Source: an uncultured Collinsella sp. (lineage in GTDB: Bacteria; Actinomycetota; Coriobacteriia; Coriobacteriales; Coriobacteriaceae). From it: a DNA stretch of 64,000 nt. The notes under the pieces were generated by a model. It was not told where the DNA came from. It did no database searches and saw nothing but the letters and a program-made list of their open reading frames with translations. Each line of letters begins with the position of its first letter. Position 1 is the first letter of the stretch. This document shows, in pieces, positions 17,157 through 24,986 of this stretch. The stretch is from NCBI GenBank assembly GCA_902491765.1, contig CABUIY010000004.1, forward strand, positions 1 through 64,000, in the 5' to 3' direction. The translations under genes and the position numbers were made by a program.

Positions 17157-18998
17157 ATGCAGTTTAAACTTGCGAATGTTGTACTTAAAGTTGAAAAGCA
17201 TGCAAAGGATTTTCCCGAACTCTACTATCGCGTGCTCTCTGGTGATGCTTCGTATGATGACGACATTCATTCACTTCATATCAATGGAAACGTTGACTTT
17301 TTGACGTATGTGAATGGCTTATCTGCTGGCAAATGGCATCAATATGCGTCTGTTGGCGGCGTCGTCTTGCATATGGCTTTATTTGGCAGGGGCCGGGTTG
17401 TCGTTCATGGAGTGAGATCTTGCGAACTGAATCCCGTCGAGCTTAAATCTTATCCTTTTGATGGCGATAAAGTTGATCCTTGCGTTCTCGATATCGATAT
17501 CGATACAACCGGCTACGACTTGATCGGTTTTAGGATTGAGAGTGATGAGAGCTATTCCGTAGACCTCTTGAACGCCTCTTATCTGACTGATGTTCCTGAG
17601 GACTCAATTAACCAGATCAATCTTGCTCTTTCTACTACTACATTTAAGAATGAGCAGTACATTCTTCCGAATATTGAACTCGTTAAAGCAGGCATCTCCA
17701 AAGAGGACGGTCCGATTCGCGACCACTTCCACATGTTTGTCGTCGACAATGGGCAGACGCTCGATTCTGCATCACTTTCCGATGGGCTAGTCACCGTGCT
17801 CCCGAATCCCAATACGGGCGGTTCGGGGGGATTCGCGCGTGGAATGATGGCGGCTACTGAAACTCCTGATCGGTTCACCCATATCATCTTGATGGATGAC
17901 GATGTCTCTATCATGCCCGAGAGTTTGATTCGTACGTTCAACCTGCTCTCTCTTGCTAGGGGCAAATATAAGGATGCCTTTATTAACGGCGCCATGCTTT
18001 CGATGGAGGATCCCACTCGTCAGTTTGAGGATGTCTCGTATGTGACGACTACTGGTGCCTATCGTCGAGTAAAAGAAGATCTGAATGTTGGCAAGCTGGC
18101 TGACATTCTCGAAAACGAGCGTACGAGTGTTGAGGTTGACCAGGCCTATGGAGCTTGGTGGTATAGCTGCATTCCGGTGAAGGCTATCGAAAAGAACGGT
18201 CTTCCCATGCCTTTCTTCATCCGCTGTGACGATGTTGAGTTTGGCATGCGCAATAAGCCTGTCTACATGACCATGAATTGCATTTGCGTGTGGCATGCAA
18301 GCTTTGAGGGGCGTTTCCGCGCTTCGGTTGACTGCTACCAGTACTTCCGCAACTTCTTTGCCATGATTTCACTCGATGATTGTGCTGATGAGAAAATGTT
18401 TGTCCTTCGTATTCAGCGAGGGGTACGTCAGAACTTGCGCGATATGGATTATCAGGCTGCTGAGTTTATCCTTGATGGCTTTGAGGACTATCTGCGCGGC
18501 CCTGAGTATCTCCAGAAGCTTGATGGCGCCGCGACGATGATTGGTAAGGGTAAGTTAAACGAAAAGCTGATTCCTGTTTCCGAAATGGATCCAGAGCTTC
18601 TTCGCAAGGCTGGGGTTACGGAGCAAGTGCTCGCTAATGTTAATCTGGAATTCCATCCTTCGAAATTTATGAAGTATTGGAGATCTATTCCTTACGACAA
18701 ACACTATCTTCCCGATGCGCTGTTGCGCGGAAAGCCCGGCTATGCAGTTAAGAATGGCAGCTGTACGCTTGAAGGCAATTCGACGCGTTGCAAGACGCTG
18801 GTATTTCTTGATCCGACCCGCGAGAAGGGGTCGGTCCGCACGATGGATCGGGCGCGGTTCAAGAGTATTCGCCGCCGAGAGCACGAACTGATGGCGCGCT
18901 ATCGTAAAGAGGGCAAGAGTGCCAGGGGGGCATGGAAAGATGCCATGCCGTACATGACTTCGCGAGAGTTTTGGGAACAGTATTTAGGTCTGAAATAA
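17157..18998 (+). CDS. GlfT2-like galactofuranosyltransferase, copy 2
   Basis: 613 residues from ATG 17157, chosen over an in-frame TTG at 17139 because AAGG sits at good spacing and the paralogue begins with the same MxFKLAN. Domains match copy 1: beta-rich N-terminal part, LALSTTTFKNEQYI, LPNPNTGGSGGFARGM, MDDDVSIMPES with Asp 247-249, WWYSCIP, ICVWHASFEG and a helical C-terminal domain. It probably adds galactofuranose from UDP-galactofuranose. Two paralogues may split initiation from polymerisation, or make alternating linkages, as GlfT1 and GlfT2 do in mycobacteria (inference). Its stop codon lies inside the convergent terminator shared with the next, opposite gene. Confidence 0.85.
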   Translation: MQFKLANVVLKVEKHAKDFPELYYRVLSGDASYDDDIHSLHINGNVDFLTYVNGLSAGKWHQYASVGGVVLHMALFGRGRVVVHGVRSCELNPVELKSYPFDGDKVDPCVLDIDIDTTGYDLIGFRIESDESYSVDLLNASYLTDVPEDSINQINLALSTTTFKNEQYILPNIELVKAGISKEDGPIRDHFHMFVVDNGQTLDSASLSDGLVTVLPNPNTGGSGGFARGMMAATETPDRFTHIILMDDDVSIMPESLIRTFNLLSLARGKYKDAFINGAMLSMEDPTRQFEDVSYVTTTGAYRRVKEDLNVGKLADILENERTSVEVDQAYGAWWYSCIPVKAIEKNGLPMPFFIRCDDVEFGMRNKPVYMTMNCICVWHASFEGRFRASVDCYQYFRNFFAMISLDDCADEKMFVLRIQRGVRQNLRDMDYQAAEFILDGFEDYLRGPEYLQKLDGAATMIGKGKLNEKLIPVSEMDPELLRKAGVTEQVLANVNLEFHPSKFMKYWRSIPYDKHYLPDALLRGKPGYAVKNGSCTLEGNSTRCKTLVFLDPTREKGSVRTMDRARFKSIRRREHELMARYRKEGKSARGAWKDAMPYMTSREFWEQYLGLK

Positions 18999-19034
18999 GA
19001 AGAGGTCCGGATTAAGTCCGGACCTCTTCTTATT
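18994..19034. terminator. Bidirectional convergent terminator
   Basis: A perfect 18-bp stem (18994-19011 with 19017-19034) and 5-nt loop. AT-rich stem ends give a T-run in both directions. It contains the stop codons of both flanking genes (18996-18998 on plus, 19030-19032 on minus), so it should end transcription from both sides. Confidence 0.9.
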
Positions 19035-19959
19035 TTGAATAGGTTTTATAGGCTTGTAACTCCCATTGTTTTCTTTCGACTTTTGCAACTGAGTCGAGGA
19101 TTAGTCCCGTTGCTAGGCTCAACCCACACAGGAACATGAATGAGGCCGCAAGTATGGCCGTGGGGAAGCGGGGGACTAAGCCGGTTTGGAAGTACTCCAC
19201 AACAATTGGAATTCCGAGGGCAAGGCCTATGATGGCGAAGATGAGCGCTATAAGGGTAAAGAACTTGAGCGGACGATAGTCTTTAAAGAGCGTTCCAATC
19301 ATTGCGATGACCTTGATGCCGTCGCTAACGGTGTTGAGCTTGGACTCGGAGCCTGCGGGCCGATCGCGATACTCCACCGGCACGTCTTTAATTCGCCAGC
19401 GGTGATCGACAGCGTGGATGGAGAGCTCGGTCTCAATCTGGAAGCCCTCGCTCAAAACGGGGAAGGTCTTGACGAAGGGTCTGCTCATGGCTCGGTAGCC
19501 GGTCATCACGTCGTCAAAGCTGTAGCCGTAAATCCACTTGATCATGGCGCGAACAAGATTGTTGCCAAAGCCGTGGAAGGCCCTCTTGTTCTCTTCGGCA
19601 TAGGTGCCGTTTGACAGGCGATCGCCAACGGTCATATCGGCTTCGCCGTTAAGGATGGGCTCGCAAAGCGCCTTTGCCGCCTCGGCGGGGTAAGTGTCGT
19701 CTCCATCAACCATTAGATAGCATTCGGCGTCGACATCACGGAACATTTGGCGGCACACGTTGCCTTTGCCCTGTCTGGGCTCGTGGCGCACCGTGGCACC
19801 GTGCTGCTTGGCGATTTGCGAAGTGCCATCAGACGAGTTGTTGTCATATACAAAGACGGTTGCACCGGGTAACTCTCGATGAAAATCGTCGACAACTTTG
19901 CCAATCGTCAGCGCTTCGTTGTAGCAGGGGATTATGACGGCGGTATTCGAATAGTCCAT
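19030..19959 (-). CDS. GT2 polyprenyl/dolichol-phosphate glycosyltransferase-like protein
   Basis: 309 residues. The GT-A domain shows VIIPCYNEALTIGKVV, VYDNNSSDGT, LMVDGDDTYPAE (DXD region) and GFQIETELSIHA, typical of the AglJ/DPM1-like GT2 branch. Two C-terminal membrane helices (about 233-255 and 268-290) anchor it. It likely loads a sugar onto a polyprenyl phosphate. An AAGGAGG site precedes the ATG. It runs opposite to its neighbours: convergent with the GlfT2-like gene and divergent from the ABC exporter. The sugar is not predictable. Confidence 0.85.
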   Translation of the reverse strand: MDYSNTAVIIPCYNEALTIGKVVDDFHRELPGATVFVYDNNSSDGTSQIAKQHGATVRHEPRQGKGNVCRQMFRDVDAECYLMVDGDDTYPAEAAKALCEPILNGEADMTVGDRLSNGTYAEENKRAFHGFGNNLVRAMIKWIYGYSFDDVMTGYRAMSRPFVKTFPVLSEGFQIETELSIHAVDHRWRIKDVPVEYRDRPAGSESKLNTVSDGIKVIAMIGTLFKDYRPLKFFTLIALIFAIIGLALGIPIVVEYFQTGLVPRFPTAILAASFMFLCGLSLATGLILDSVAKVERKQWELQAYKTYSK

Positions 19960-20120
19960 GTAGGACCTCCTTTAATGAATCAACGGGTCGAAAGTATACC
20001 TATCGTCTGCCCCTTTGATTAGATATGGGTTAGTTCTCCAGATTTGTTGCGGTGAGTTATCGTCAACGTGGGAGGGCTATACTTTCCACTGTTATGTTTT
20101 ACGAGACAAGGAGATGGTCC
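19960..20120. promoter_or_regulatory. Divergent promoter region between GT2 gene and ABC exporter
   Basis: On the plus strand TATACT at 20078-20083 lies 43 nt before the exporter start. On the minus strand TATACT (complement of 19993-19998) lies about 34 nt before the GT2 start. Neither has a convincing -35 at the usual spacing. No other feature was recognised here. Confidence 0.45.
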
Positions 20121-20966
20121 GTGGCTGACAACGTAGAGAGTCAGAAAGCGGTGGCTAAACCGGCCTCTCACGCTAAAAATGATTTTGAAAAGGACAAGTT
20201 CATTCTTAAGCAGCTTGTCACCAAAGATTTTAAGATTAAATATCGTCGCAGTGTTCTGGGTGTGGCATGGTCCGTGCTTAACCCGCTGCTGATGATGATT
20301 GTTATGTCGATCGTGTTTTCGACAATCTTCGCGCAAGGTCGCAATGGTTCTATTACGCCCGAAATGTATCCGCTTTACTTGATCGTCGGTAACGTGACGT
20401 TCTCTGTCATGTCCGAGTCGACGAACCAAGCGCTTATGTCCATCATTTGGGCTTCCTCTCTGCTTAAGAAGGTTAAGGTGCACCGTTGGGTCTTTCCGGT
20501 GCAGAAGGTGCTGTTCTCGCTCGTTAACTTCGCCTTCTCTTTGGTTGCCGTCGCCTTGGTTATGCTTTGGTTCCACGTGCTTCCCACCTGGCATTTAATT
20601 CTGCTGCCGGTTTGCTTGCTCCTGCTCATGTGTTTCTGCATGGGCTTGGGCATGATGCTGTCTGCGCTGGCGGTTTTTTTCCGCGATGTTATGCACCTGT
20701 GGACCGTTGTTATCACGGCCTGGATGTATCTGACGCCGATTTTCTGGACAACCGACTTCATTAGCAAAATGGCACATTGGATCCAGGTCCTTGTGGTTGT
20801 GAATCCCATGTACAACTACCTCCAGTTTATGCGTGATATCTTCCTGTTTAATACCGTGCCTTCTGCGCTTACCTTTGGGCTGTGTGTTGTTTGGGCTATT
20901 CTTGCTCTTGCTATTGGTTACGCCGTCTTTCACAAGACCGAGCACAAGTTTATCCTCTACATCTAA
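20121..20966 (+). CDS. Polysaccharide ABC exporter permease (TagG/Wzm-like)
   Basis: 281 residues from GTG 20121, chosen because AAGGAG lies 7 nt upstream. After a cytoplasmic N-terminus come QLVTKDFKIKYRRSVLGVAWSVLNPL, the classic entry to ABC-2 polysaccharide permeases, and six membrane segments. The C-terminal HKTEHKFILYI is also typical. With the ATPase encoded 12 nt downstream it forms a TagGH/RfbAB-type exporter that moves a lipid-linked polysaccharide or teichoic-acid-like polymer across the membrane. Its place in the glycan locus points to the rhamnose/galactofuranose polymer as cargo (inference). Confidence 0.92.
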   Translation: MADNVESQKAVAKPASHAKNDFEKDKFILKQLVTKDFKIKYRRSVLGVAWSVLNPLLMMIVMSIVFSTIFAQGRNGSITPEMYPLYLIVGNVTFSVMSESTNQALMSIIWASSLLKKVKVHRWVFPVQKVLFSLVNFAFSLVAVALVMLWFHVLPTWHLILLPVCLLLLMCFCMGLGMMLSALAVFFRDVMHLWTVVITAWMYLTPIFWTTDFISKMAHWIQVLVVVNPMYNYLQFMRDIFLFNTVPSALTFGLCVVWAILALAIGYAVFHKTEHKFILYI

Positions 20967-20978
20967 GGAGTGCTGCTC

Positions 20979-21746
20979 ATGACTGAATCTGCTATTGATT
21001 ACAGCAAGCAGCCCCTTGCTGTTGAGGTCAAAGACGTCACCATGATCTTTAACATGGCGTCCGAGTCGCTTACGAACCTCAAAGAGTATTTTATTAAGCT
21101 CGCGAAGCATGAGCTGTTCTTTGAGGAATTCCGTGCGCTTAAGCACATTTCATTTGATGTGCATCGTGGCGAGGTCGTTGGCCTTGTTGGTACTAACGGT
21201 TCCGGCAAGTCTACGATGCTCAAGATCATCGCTGGCGTTTTGGAGCCCAGCGAAGGTGAGGTTAAGGTTCACGGCAATATTGCGCCGCTGATTGAGCTTG
21301 GTGCTGGCTTTGACCCGGAGCTTACGGCTCGTGAGAACATCTATCTGAACGGTGCGCTGCTTGGCTATACCAAGGAGTTTATCGACGCTAGTTTTGACGA
21401 GATTATTGAGTTCGCCGAGCTTAAAGACTTCGTTGACATGCCCTTGAAGAACTTCTCGTCGGGTATGGTCGCGCGTATCGCCTTTGCTATCGCTACGATT
21501 ACCGAGCCCGATATTCTCATCGTCGATGAGACGCTTTCTGTTGGCGATGTCTTTTTCCAGCAGAAATGCGAGCGCCGTATTCAGCACTTTATTGAGAGTG
21601 GCGACGTCACGGTCTTGTTCGTTTCTCACTCCATGGAGCAGGTTGAGCGTATTTGCCAGCGTGCTGTGTGGATCGAGAAGGGTGATCTGCGCATGGATGG
21701 TCCCGTGGACGAGGTCTGCAAGGCGTACCACGACCAGTTCAAGTAG
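20979..21746 (+). CDS. Polysaccharide ABC exporter ATPase (TagH/Wzt-like)
   Basis: 255 residues from ATG 20979 with AAGGAG 8 nt upstream. Walker A is GTNGSGKST, the signature is NFSSGMVARIAFA, and Walker B is DILIVDETLSVGD followed by the H-loop LFVSHS. The APLIELGAGFDPELTARENI segment is typical of TagH/Wzt/RfbB exporters. It ends soon after the nucleotide-binding domain, with no C-terminal carbohydrate-binding domain of the Wzt type, so export is probably coupled to synthesis rather than to a capped chain end. Immediately downstream of its permease partner. Confidence 0.93.
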   Translation: MTESAIDYSKQPLAVEVKDVTMIFNMASESLTNLKEYFIKLAKHELFFEEFRALKHISFDVHRGEVVGLVGTNGSGKSTMLKIIAGVLEPSEGEVKVHGNIAPLIELGAGFDPELTARENIYLNGALLGYTKEFIDASFDEIIEFAELKDFVDMPLKNFSSGMVARIAFAIATITEPDILIVDETLSVGDVFFQQKCERRIQHFIESGDVTVLFVSHSMEQVERICQRAVWIEKGDLRMDGPVDEVCKAYHDQFK

Positions 21747-21748
21747 GT

Positions 21749-21754
21749 TATAAT
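21749..21754 (+). promoter_or_regulatory. -10 element before tRNA-Arg(TCT)
   Basis: A consensus TATAAT lies 45 nt before the tRNA, right after the ABC ATPase stop. No strong -35 is seen. Confidence 0.5.
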
Positions 21755-21799
21755 TTATTGGCCGTGTGAACTTGTACCCGCTTGGACGCCCGGCTTTAT

Positions 21800-21876
21800 G
21801 CTCCATTAGCTCAGTTGGATAGAGCAGGGGACTTCTAATCCCAAGGTCGACGGTTCGAATCCGCCATGGAGCACCA
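21800..21876 (+). tRNA. tRNA-Arg (anticodon TCT)
   Basis: Cloverleaf read by eye: acceptor GCTCCAT with ATGGAGC, D arm GCTC/GAGC, anticodon stem GGGGA/TCCCA with loop CTTCTAA (anticodon TCT), T arm GACGG-TTCGAAT-CCGCC, and an encoded CCA at 21874-21876. It reads AGA codons, which are rare in the GC-rich core genes but used in the AT-rich block. Confidence 0.96.
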
Positions 21877-21887
21877 GAGAGTTTTTG

Positions 21888-21912
21888 AAGACCCGGTATA
21901 ATGCCGGGTCTT
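21888..21912 (+). terminator. Terminator of tRNA-Arg(TCT)
   Basis: A 9-bp stem (21888-21896 with 21904-21912), 7-nt loop, then TGCTTTTT. It starts 11 nt after the tRNA. Confidence 0.88.
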
Positions 21913-21950
21913 TGCTTTTTGGGCATGTGGGCGTGCAGTGCTCCCTCAAC

Positions 21951-21987
21951 AATAAGCCCGGTGTAGCATCGCTGCACCGGGCTTATT
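21951..21987 (-). terminator. Terminator of glf
   Basis: A 17-bp stem with one G-T pair (21951-21967 with 21971-21987) and 3-nt loop, 43 nt beyond the glf stop. On the minus strand it is followed by TGTTG, a weak T-run. Confidence 0.75.
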
Positions 21988-22030
21988 GCTTCTTGCGAAT
22001 TTGGTTGTCGTTCTCGAGTCGTTGAGCTCC

Positions 22031-23155
22031 CTACGCCTCTGTCGGCTCCACGCCCAGCTCGTTGCGGACGAGCTCGAAGGCGGCGGCGATGGCCTTGTCC
22101 ATGTCGTAGTACTTGTAGCCGCCCAGGCGACCGGCGAAGACCACGTCGCCCTCCTGCGCCGCCAGCTCCTCGTACTGCCTGTACAGGGCCTCGTTCTTGG
22201 CGTCGTTGATGGGGTAGTAGGGCTCGTCGCCGGGCTTCCAATCCGCCGGGTACTCGCGCGTGATGACGGTCTTCTCCTGCGTGCCGAACTCGAAGTGCTT
22301 GTGCTCGATGATGCGGGTATAGGGGACCTCGCGCTCGGTGTAGTTGACCACGGCCACGCCCTGGTGGTCCTGCTCGTCGAGTGTCTCGGTCTCGAAGCGC
22401 AGGCTGCGGTACTCGAGTGTGCCCAGCTTAAAGTCGTAGAACGAGTCGATGGGGCCGCAGTAGATCGTCCTGGCGGCGATATCGGGCTCGGCGGCGGCCA
22501 GCTCCTTGTACTCCACGCCGCAGCGCACCTCGACGCCCTCGAGCATGTTGGCGACCATCTTGGTGTAGCCGCCCATGGGGATGCCCTGGTAGCGGTCGTT
22601 GAAGTAGTTGTTGTCGTAGGTGAAGCGGCAGGGGAGGCGCTTTATGATGCTCGCGGGCAGGTCCTTGCAGTCGCGGCCCCACTGCTTCTCGGTGTAGCCC
22701 TTCACGAGCGTCTCGAAGATGTCGCGGCCGACGAGCGACAGCGCCTGCTCCTCGAGGTTTGTCGGCTCTCCGATGTTCTCGGCGGCCACCTGCTCGGCAA
22801 TCTTGGCCTTGGCGTCCGCCGGCGTGACGACGCCCGGCCACATCTTGGCGAAGGTGTTCATGTTGAAGGGCATGTTGTACATGTTGCCGTGGAAGTTGGC
22901 GACCGGCGAGTTGACGTAGTTGTTGAACTCGGCGAAGCGGTTGACGTAGCCCCAGACGTCCTTCATGGAGGTGTGGAAGATGTGCGCGCCGTAGCGGTGG
23001 ACTTGGATGCCCTCGACGTCCTCGGTGTAGACGTTGCCGGCGATGTGGTCGCGGCGGTCGATGACCAGGACCGACTTGCCGGCGCGCTTGGCGGCATTGG
23101 CGAAGACGGCGCCCGAAAGGCCGGCACCGACGACGAGGTAATCGTACTGGGACAT
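22031..23155 (-). CDS. glf: UDP-galactopyranose mutase
   Basis: 374 residues. The FAD-binding start YDYLVVGAGLSGAVFANAAK, then VLVIDRRDHIAGNVY, the YGAHIFHTS motif and the KQWGRD motif are hallmarks of bacterial Glf. It interconverts UDP-galactopyranose and UDP-galactofuranose using reduced flavin. The product is the donor for the two GlfT2-like proteins at 13957 and 17157, so it links functionally across the tRNA gene. Strong GC bias resembles the rml genes more than the adjacent glycosyltransferases. An AAGGAG-type site precedes the ATG. Confidence 0.96.
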   Translation of the reverse strand: MSQYDYLVVGAGLSGAVFANAAKRAGKSVLVIDRRDHIAGNVYTEDVEGIQVHRYGAHIFHTSMKDVWGYVNRFAEFNNYVNSPVANFHGNMYNMPFNMNTFAKMWPGVVTPADAKAKIAEQVAAENIGEPTNLEEQALSLVGRDIFETLVKGYTEKQWGRDCKDLPASIIKRLPCRFTYDNNYFNDRYQGIPMGGYTKMVANMLEGVEVRCGVEYKELAAAEPDIAARTIYCGPIDSFYDFKLGTLEYRSLRFETETLDEQDHQGVAVVNYTEREVPYTRIIEHKHFEFGTQEKTVITREYPADWKPGDEPYYPINDAKNEALYRQYEELAAQEGDVVFAGRLGGYKYYDMDKAIAAAFELVRNELGVEPTEA

Positions 23156-23199
23156 GGATATGCTCCTTTGTATGTCGATTGGACAGTTACTTTAGTTTA

Positions 23200-23228
23200 G
23201 GGACAAACATATCTGATGTCTTTGTCCC
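23200..23228. repeat. Palindrome between glf and aroQ
   Basis: An 8-bp inverted repeat, GGGACAAA at 23200-23207 with TTTGTCCC at 23221-23228, beginning just past the aroQ stop. It could end aroQ transcription or be a REP-like dispersed palindrome. Confidence 0.5.
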
Positions 23229-23233
23229 AGGGA

Positions 23234-23671
23234 TTAGTGTAGCAGATGCTCTTTCAACAGCTCTAGCGCATGTGCGTAGCCCTTCAGGCCCTCGCCGGTG
23301 ATGGTGGCGAAGCAGGCAAGGCGTGCATAGCTCACCTGGCGGAAGTCCTCGCGGGTCTCTACGGCGCTGATGTGTACCTCGACGGCAGGGATGGCGACGG
23401 CCTTGAGTGCGTCGAGGATTGCGACGCTCGTGTGCGTGTAAGCCGCCGGGTTGATGACGATGCCGTCGACCTTGCCGTAGGCCTCCTGGATCTTGTCGAC
23501 GATGCTGCCCTCGTGGTTAGACTGGAAGACCTCGACTTCTTCGAAGCCCTGTTCGGCGCCCGCTTCCTGACAGATCTGGACCAGGCGGTCGTAGTTGTCG
23601 CTGCCATAGATGCCCGGCTCGCGAATGCCGAGCATGTTGAGGTTGGGGCCGTTGATGACGAGTGCTTTCAT
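23234..23671 (-). CDS. aroQ: 3-dehydroquinate dehydratase, type II
   Basis: 145 residues from the ATG at 23671, chosen because AAGGAAG precedes it and type II enzymes begin near INGPNLNMLG; a longer in-frame extension upstream is not needed. INGPNLNMLGIREPGIYG carries the catalytic Tyr, SNHEGSIVD the substrate contacts, NPAAYTHTS the Asn, and EVHISAVETREDFR the catalytic His region. It dehydrates 3-dehydroquinate in the shikimate pathway as a dodecamer. It is the last gene of the minus-strand aro cluster, separated from aroE-aroK by a hairpin, so its expression may be partly uncoupled. Confidence 0.97.
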   Translation of the reverse strand: MKALVINGPNLNMLGIREPGIYGSDNYDRLVQICQEAGAEQGFEEVEVFQSNHEGSIVDKIQEAYGKVDGIVINPAAYTHTSVAILDALKAVAIPAVEVHISAVETREDFRQVSYARLACFATITGEGLKGYAHALELLKEHLLH

Positions 23672-23692
23672 GGTTGCTTCCTTTGCGATTGG

Positions 23693-23733
23693 AAAACCAC
23701 CACAAAAGTGCCTGTCCCCTTTGTGGTGGTTTT
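23693..23733. repeat. Hairpin between aroE-aroK and aroQ (terminator or REP-like)
   Basis: A perfect 14-bp stem (23693-23706 with 23720-23733) encloses a loop with GTGCCTGTCCCC. On the minus strand it starts 3 nt after the aroE-aroK stop and ends in TTTT. It may attenuate transcription into aroQ or be a mobile palindromic repeat. Confidence 0.65.
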
Positions 23734-23735
23734 GA

Positions 23736-24986
23736 TTAGAGAGCGGATGGGAGGTTGTCGAGGAGGGCTTGGGCGGTGTTGGCGGCGCAGTCGCGTGAGT
23801 CGATGATGTAGTCGGCCCAGGCGCGGTAGCGTGGCATGCGCTGCTCGGCCAGCTTGTCGATGCCATCGCGGGCGGTGATGGGGCGACCCTTGTGGGCGAG
23901 TTCGTCGAGCTTACGTTTGAGCATCACGATCTGGCTGTTCTGGTGCAGTAGCGGGTAGTTCTCGTCGCGCGTGACCACGCCGCCGCCCGTGGAAAGCACC
24001 AGGCCGCTGCGCTTGGAGATGCCGGCCAGCGCCGCCGTCTCCTGTTCGCGGAAGGCCGCCTCGCCGCGCTCGACGATAAAGTCGGCGCAGGGCATGCCCA
24101 GGCGCTCCTCGAGGGCGCGGTCCAAGTCGATGTGCTCTCGCCCCGTGAGCAAGGCAATCTGCTCGCCCACGCGGGTCTTGCCCGAGCCCGGCATACCGAT
24201 CAGCGCGATGTTCTGTTCGCGGCGTGACAGGCGCTCCGTCACGTCCAGAATGCGCTCACGCGGAGTGACCTGGCCGGTGTAGCGCTCAACGGCTTGCGCC
24301 GCCTGGGCCACGAGCATGAGCAGGCCGCCGATGCAGGGGATGCCGCGGCGCTCGGCCTCGAGCATCAGGCCCGTGCGTGCAGGGTTGTAGACAATGTCGA
24401 TGACGCCCTCGAGCGCATCGAGCCCCTCGAGCGTGCAGGGGGCATCGGGACAGTGGGGGAACATGCCGGCGGGCGTGCAGTTGACGAGCAGTGCGGCGTC
24501 GGACTGCTGCGCGATGTTGTCGTAGTTGACTTCGCTCGTGCGGCCCACCGGCACGACGATGGCGCCCAGGTCGCCGAGCACCATGCTGGCAGTGGTGCCG
24601 GCGCCACCGGTGGCACCGAGCACGAGGGCCTTCTTGCCGGCGACCTCAACGCCCAGTTCCTCGACTAGGCACTGAAAGCCGAAGTAGTCGGTGTTGTCGC
24701 CGCGCAGGCGGCCGTCGGGCAGGCGCGTGATGGTGTTGACGTTTCCCATACGCTCGGCGAGTGGACTCAGCTCGTCCAGGTATTCCATGACGGCGCGCTT
24801 GTAGGGGATGGTCACGTTGGTGCCCTCCCATTCGTCACCCGTCATAAAAGCCTGGAGGTCCTCGGGCTCGCGCTCAAATCGTACGTACTCGAGCCCCGCG
24901 AGCTCCTTGTAGATGGTCGGGGTGTAGCTGTGGCCCAGCACGCGGCCCAGCACGCCGTAGGGGCGGGTTGCGGCGACATCGGTCAT
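23736..24986 (-). CDS. aroEK: Fused shikimate dehydrogenase / shikimate kinase
   Basis: 416 residues. Residues 1 to about 245 are AroE-like: GRVLGHSYTPTIYKEL for shikimate binding, GTNVTIPYKRAVM with the catalytic Lys, GDNTDYFGF, and LVLGATGGAGTTAS for NADP. From about 255 a shikimate kinase follows: IALIGMPGSGKTRVG (Walker A), HIDLDRALEE with the Mg-binding Asp, FREQE, and LSTGGGVVTRDEN. It would reduce 3-dehydroshikimate and phosphorylate shikimate. The start of AroE reads GHSYTP where GHSLSP is usual. The ATG abuts the pheA stop with no gap, indicating translational coupling. A fusion in this order is uncommon outside Actinobacteria and plants' related DHQ-SDH enzymes (from memory). Confidence 0.95.
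   Translation of the reverse strand: MTDVAATRPYGVLGRVLGHSYTPTIYKELAGLEYVRFEREPEDLQAFMTGDEWEGTNVTIPYKRAVMEYLDELSPLAERMGNVNTITRLPDGRLRGDNTDYFGFQCLVEELGVEVAGKKALVLGATGGAGTTASMVLGDLGAIVVPVGRTSEVNYDNIAQQSDAALLVNCTPAGMFPHCPDAPCTLEGLDALEGVIDIVYNPARTGLMLEAERRGIPCIGGLLMLVAQAAQAVERYTGQVTPRERILDVTERLSRREQNIALIGMPGSGKTRVGEQIALLTGREHIDLDRALEERLGMPCADFIVERGEAAFREQETAALAGISKRSGLVLSTGGGVVTRDENYPLLHQNSQIVMLKRKLDELAHKGRPITARDGIDKLAEQRMPRYRAWADYIIDSRDCAANTAQALLDNLPSAL

Noticed and set aside
21150..22241. Minus-strand open frame crossing the ABC ATPase, tRNA-Arg and glf
   Set aside because: It runs through a tRNA gene and two real genes, and its sequence has no coherent domain.
6585..23155. Prophage or integrative element carrying the glycan genes
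   Set aside because: No integrase, phage structural genes or flanking attachment repeats were seen; the two tRNA-Arg genes lack partial duplicate copies nearby.
23200..23228. Same palindrome family as the RAYT-linked REPs
   Set aside because: It shares only a GGGAC core; arms and length differ, so I did not group it with them.
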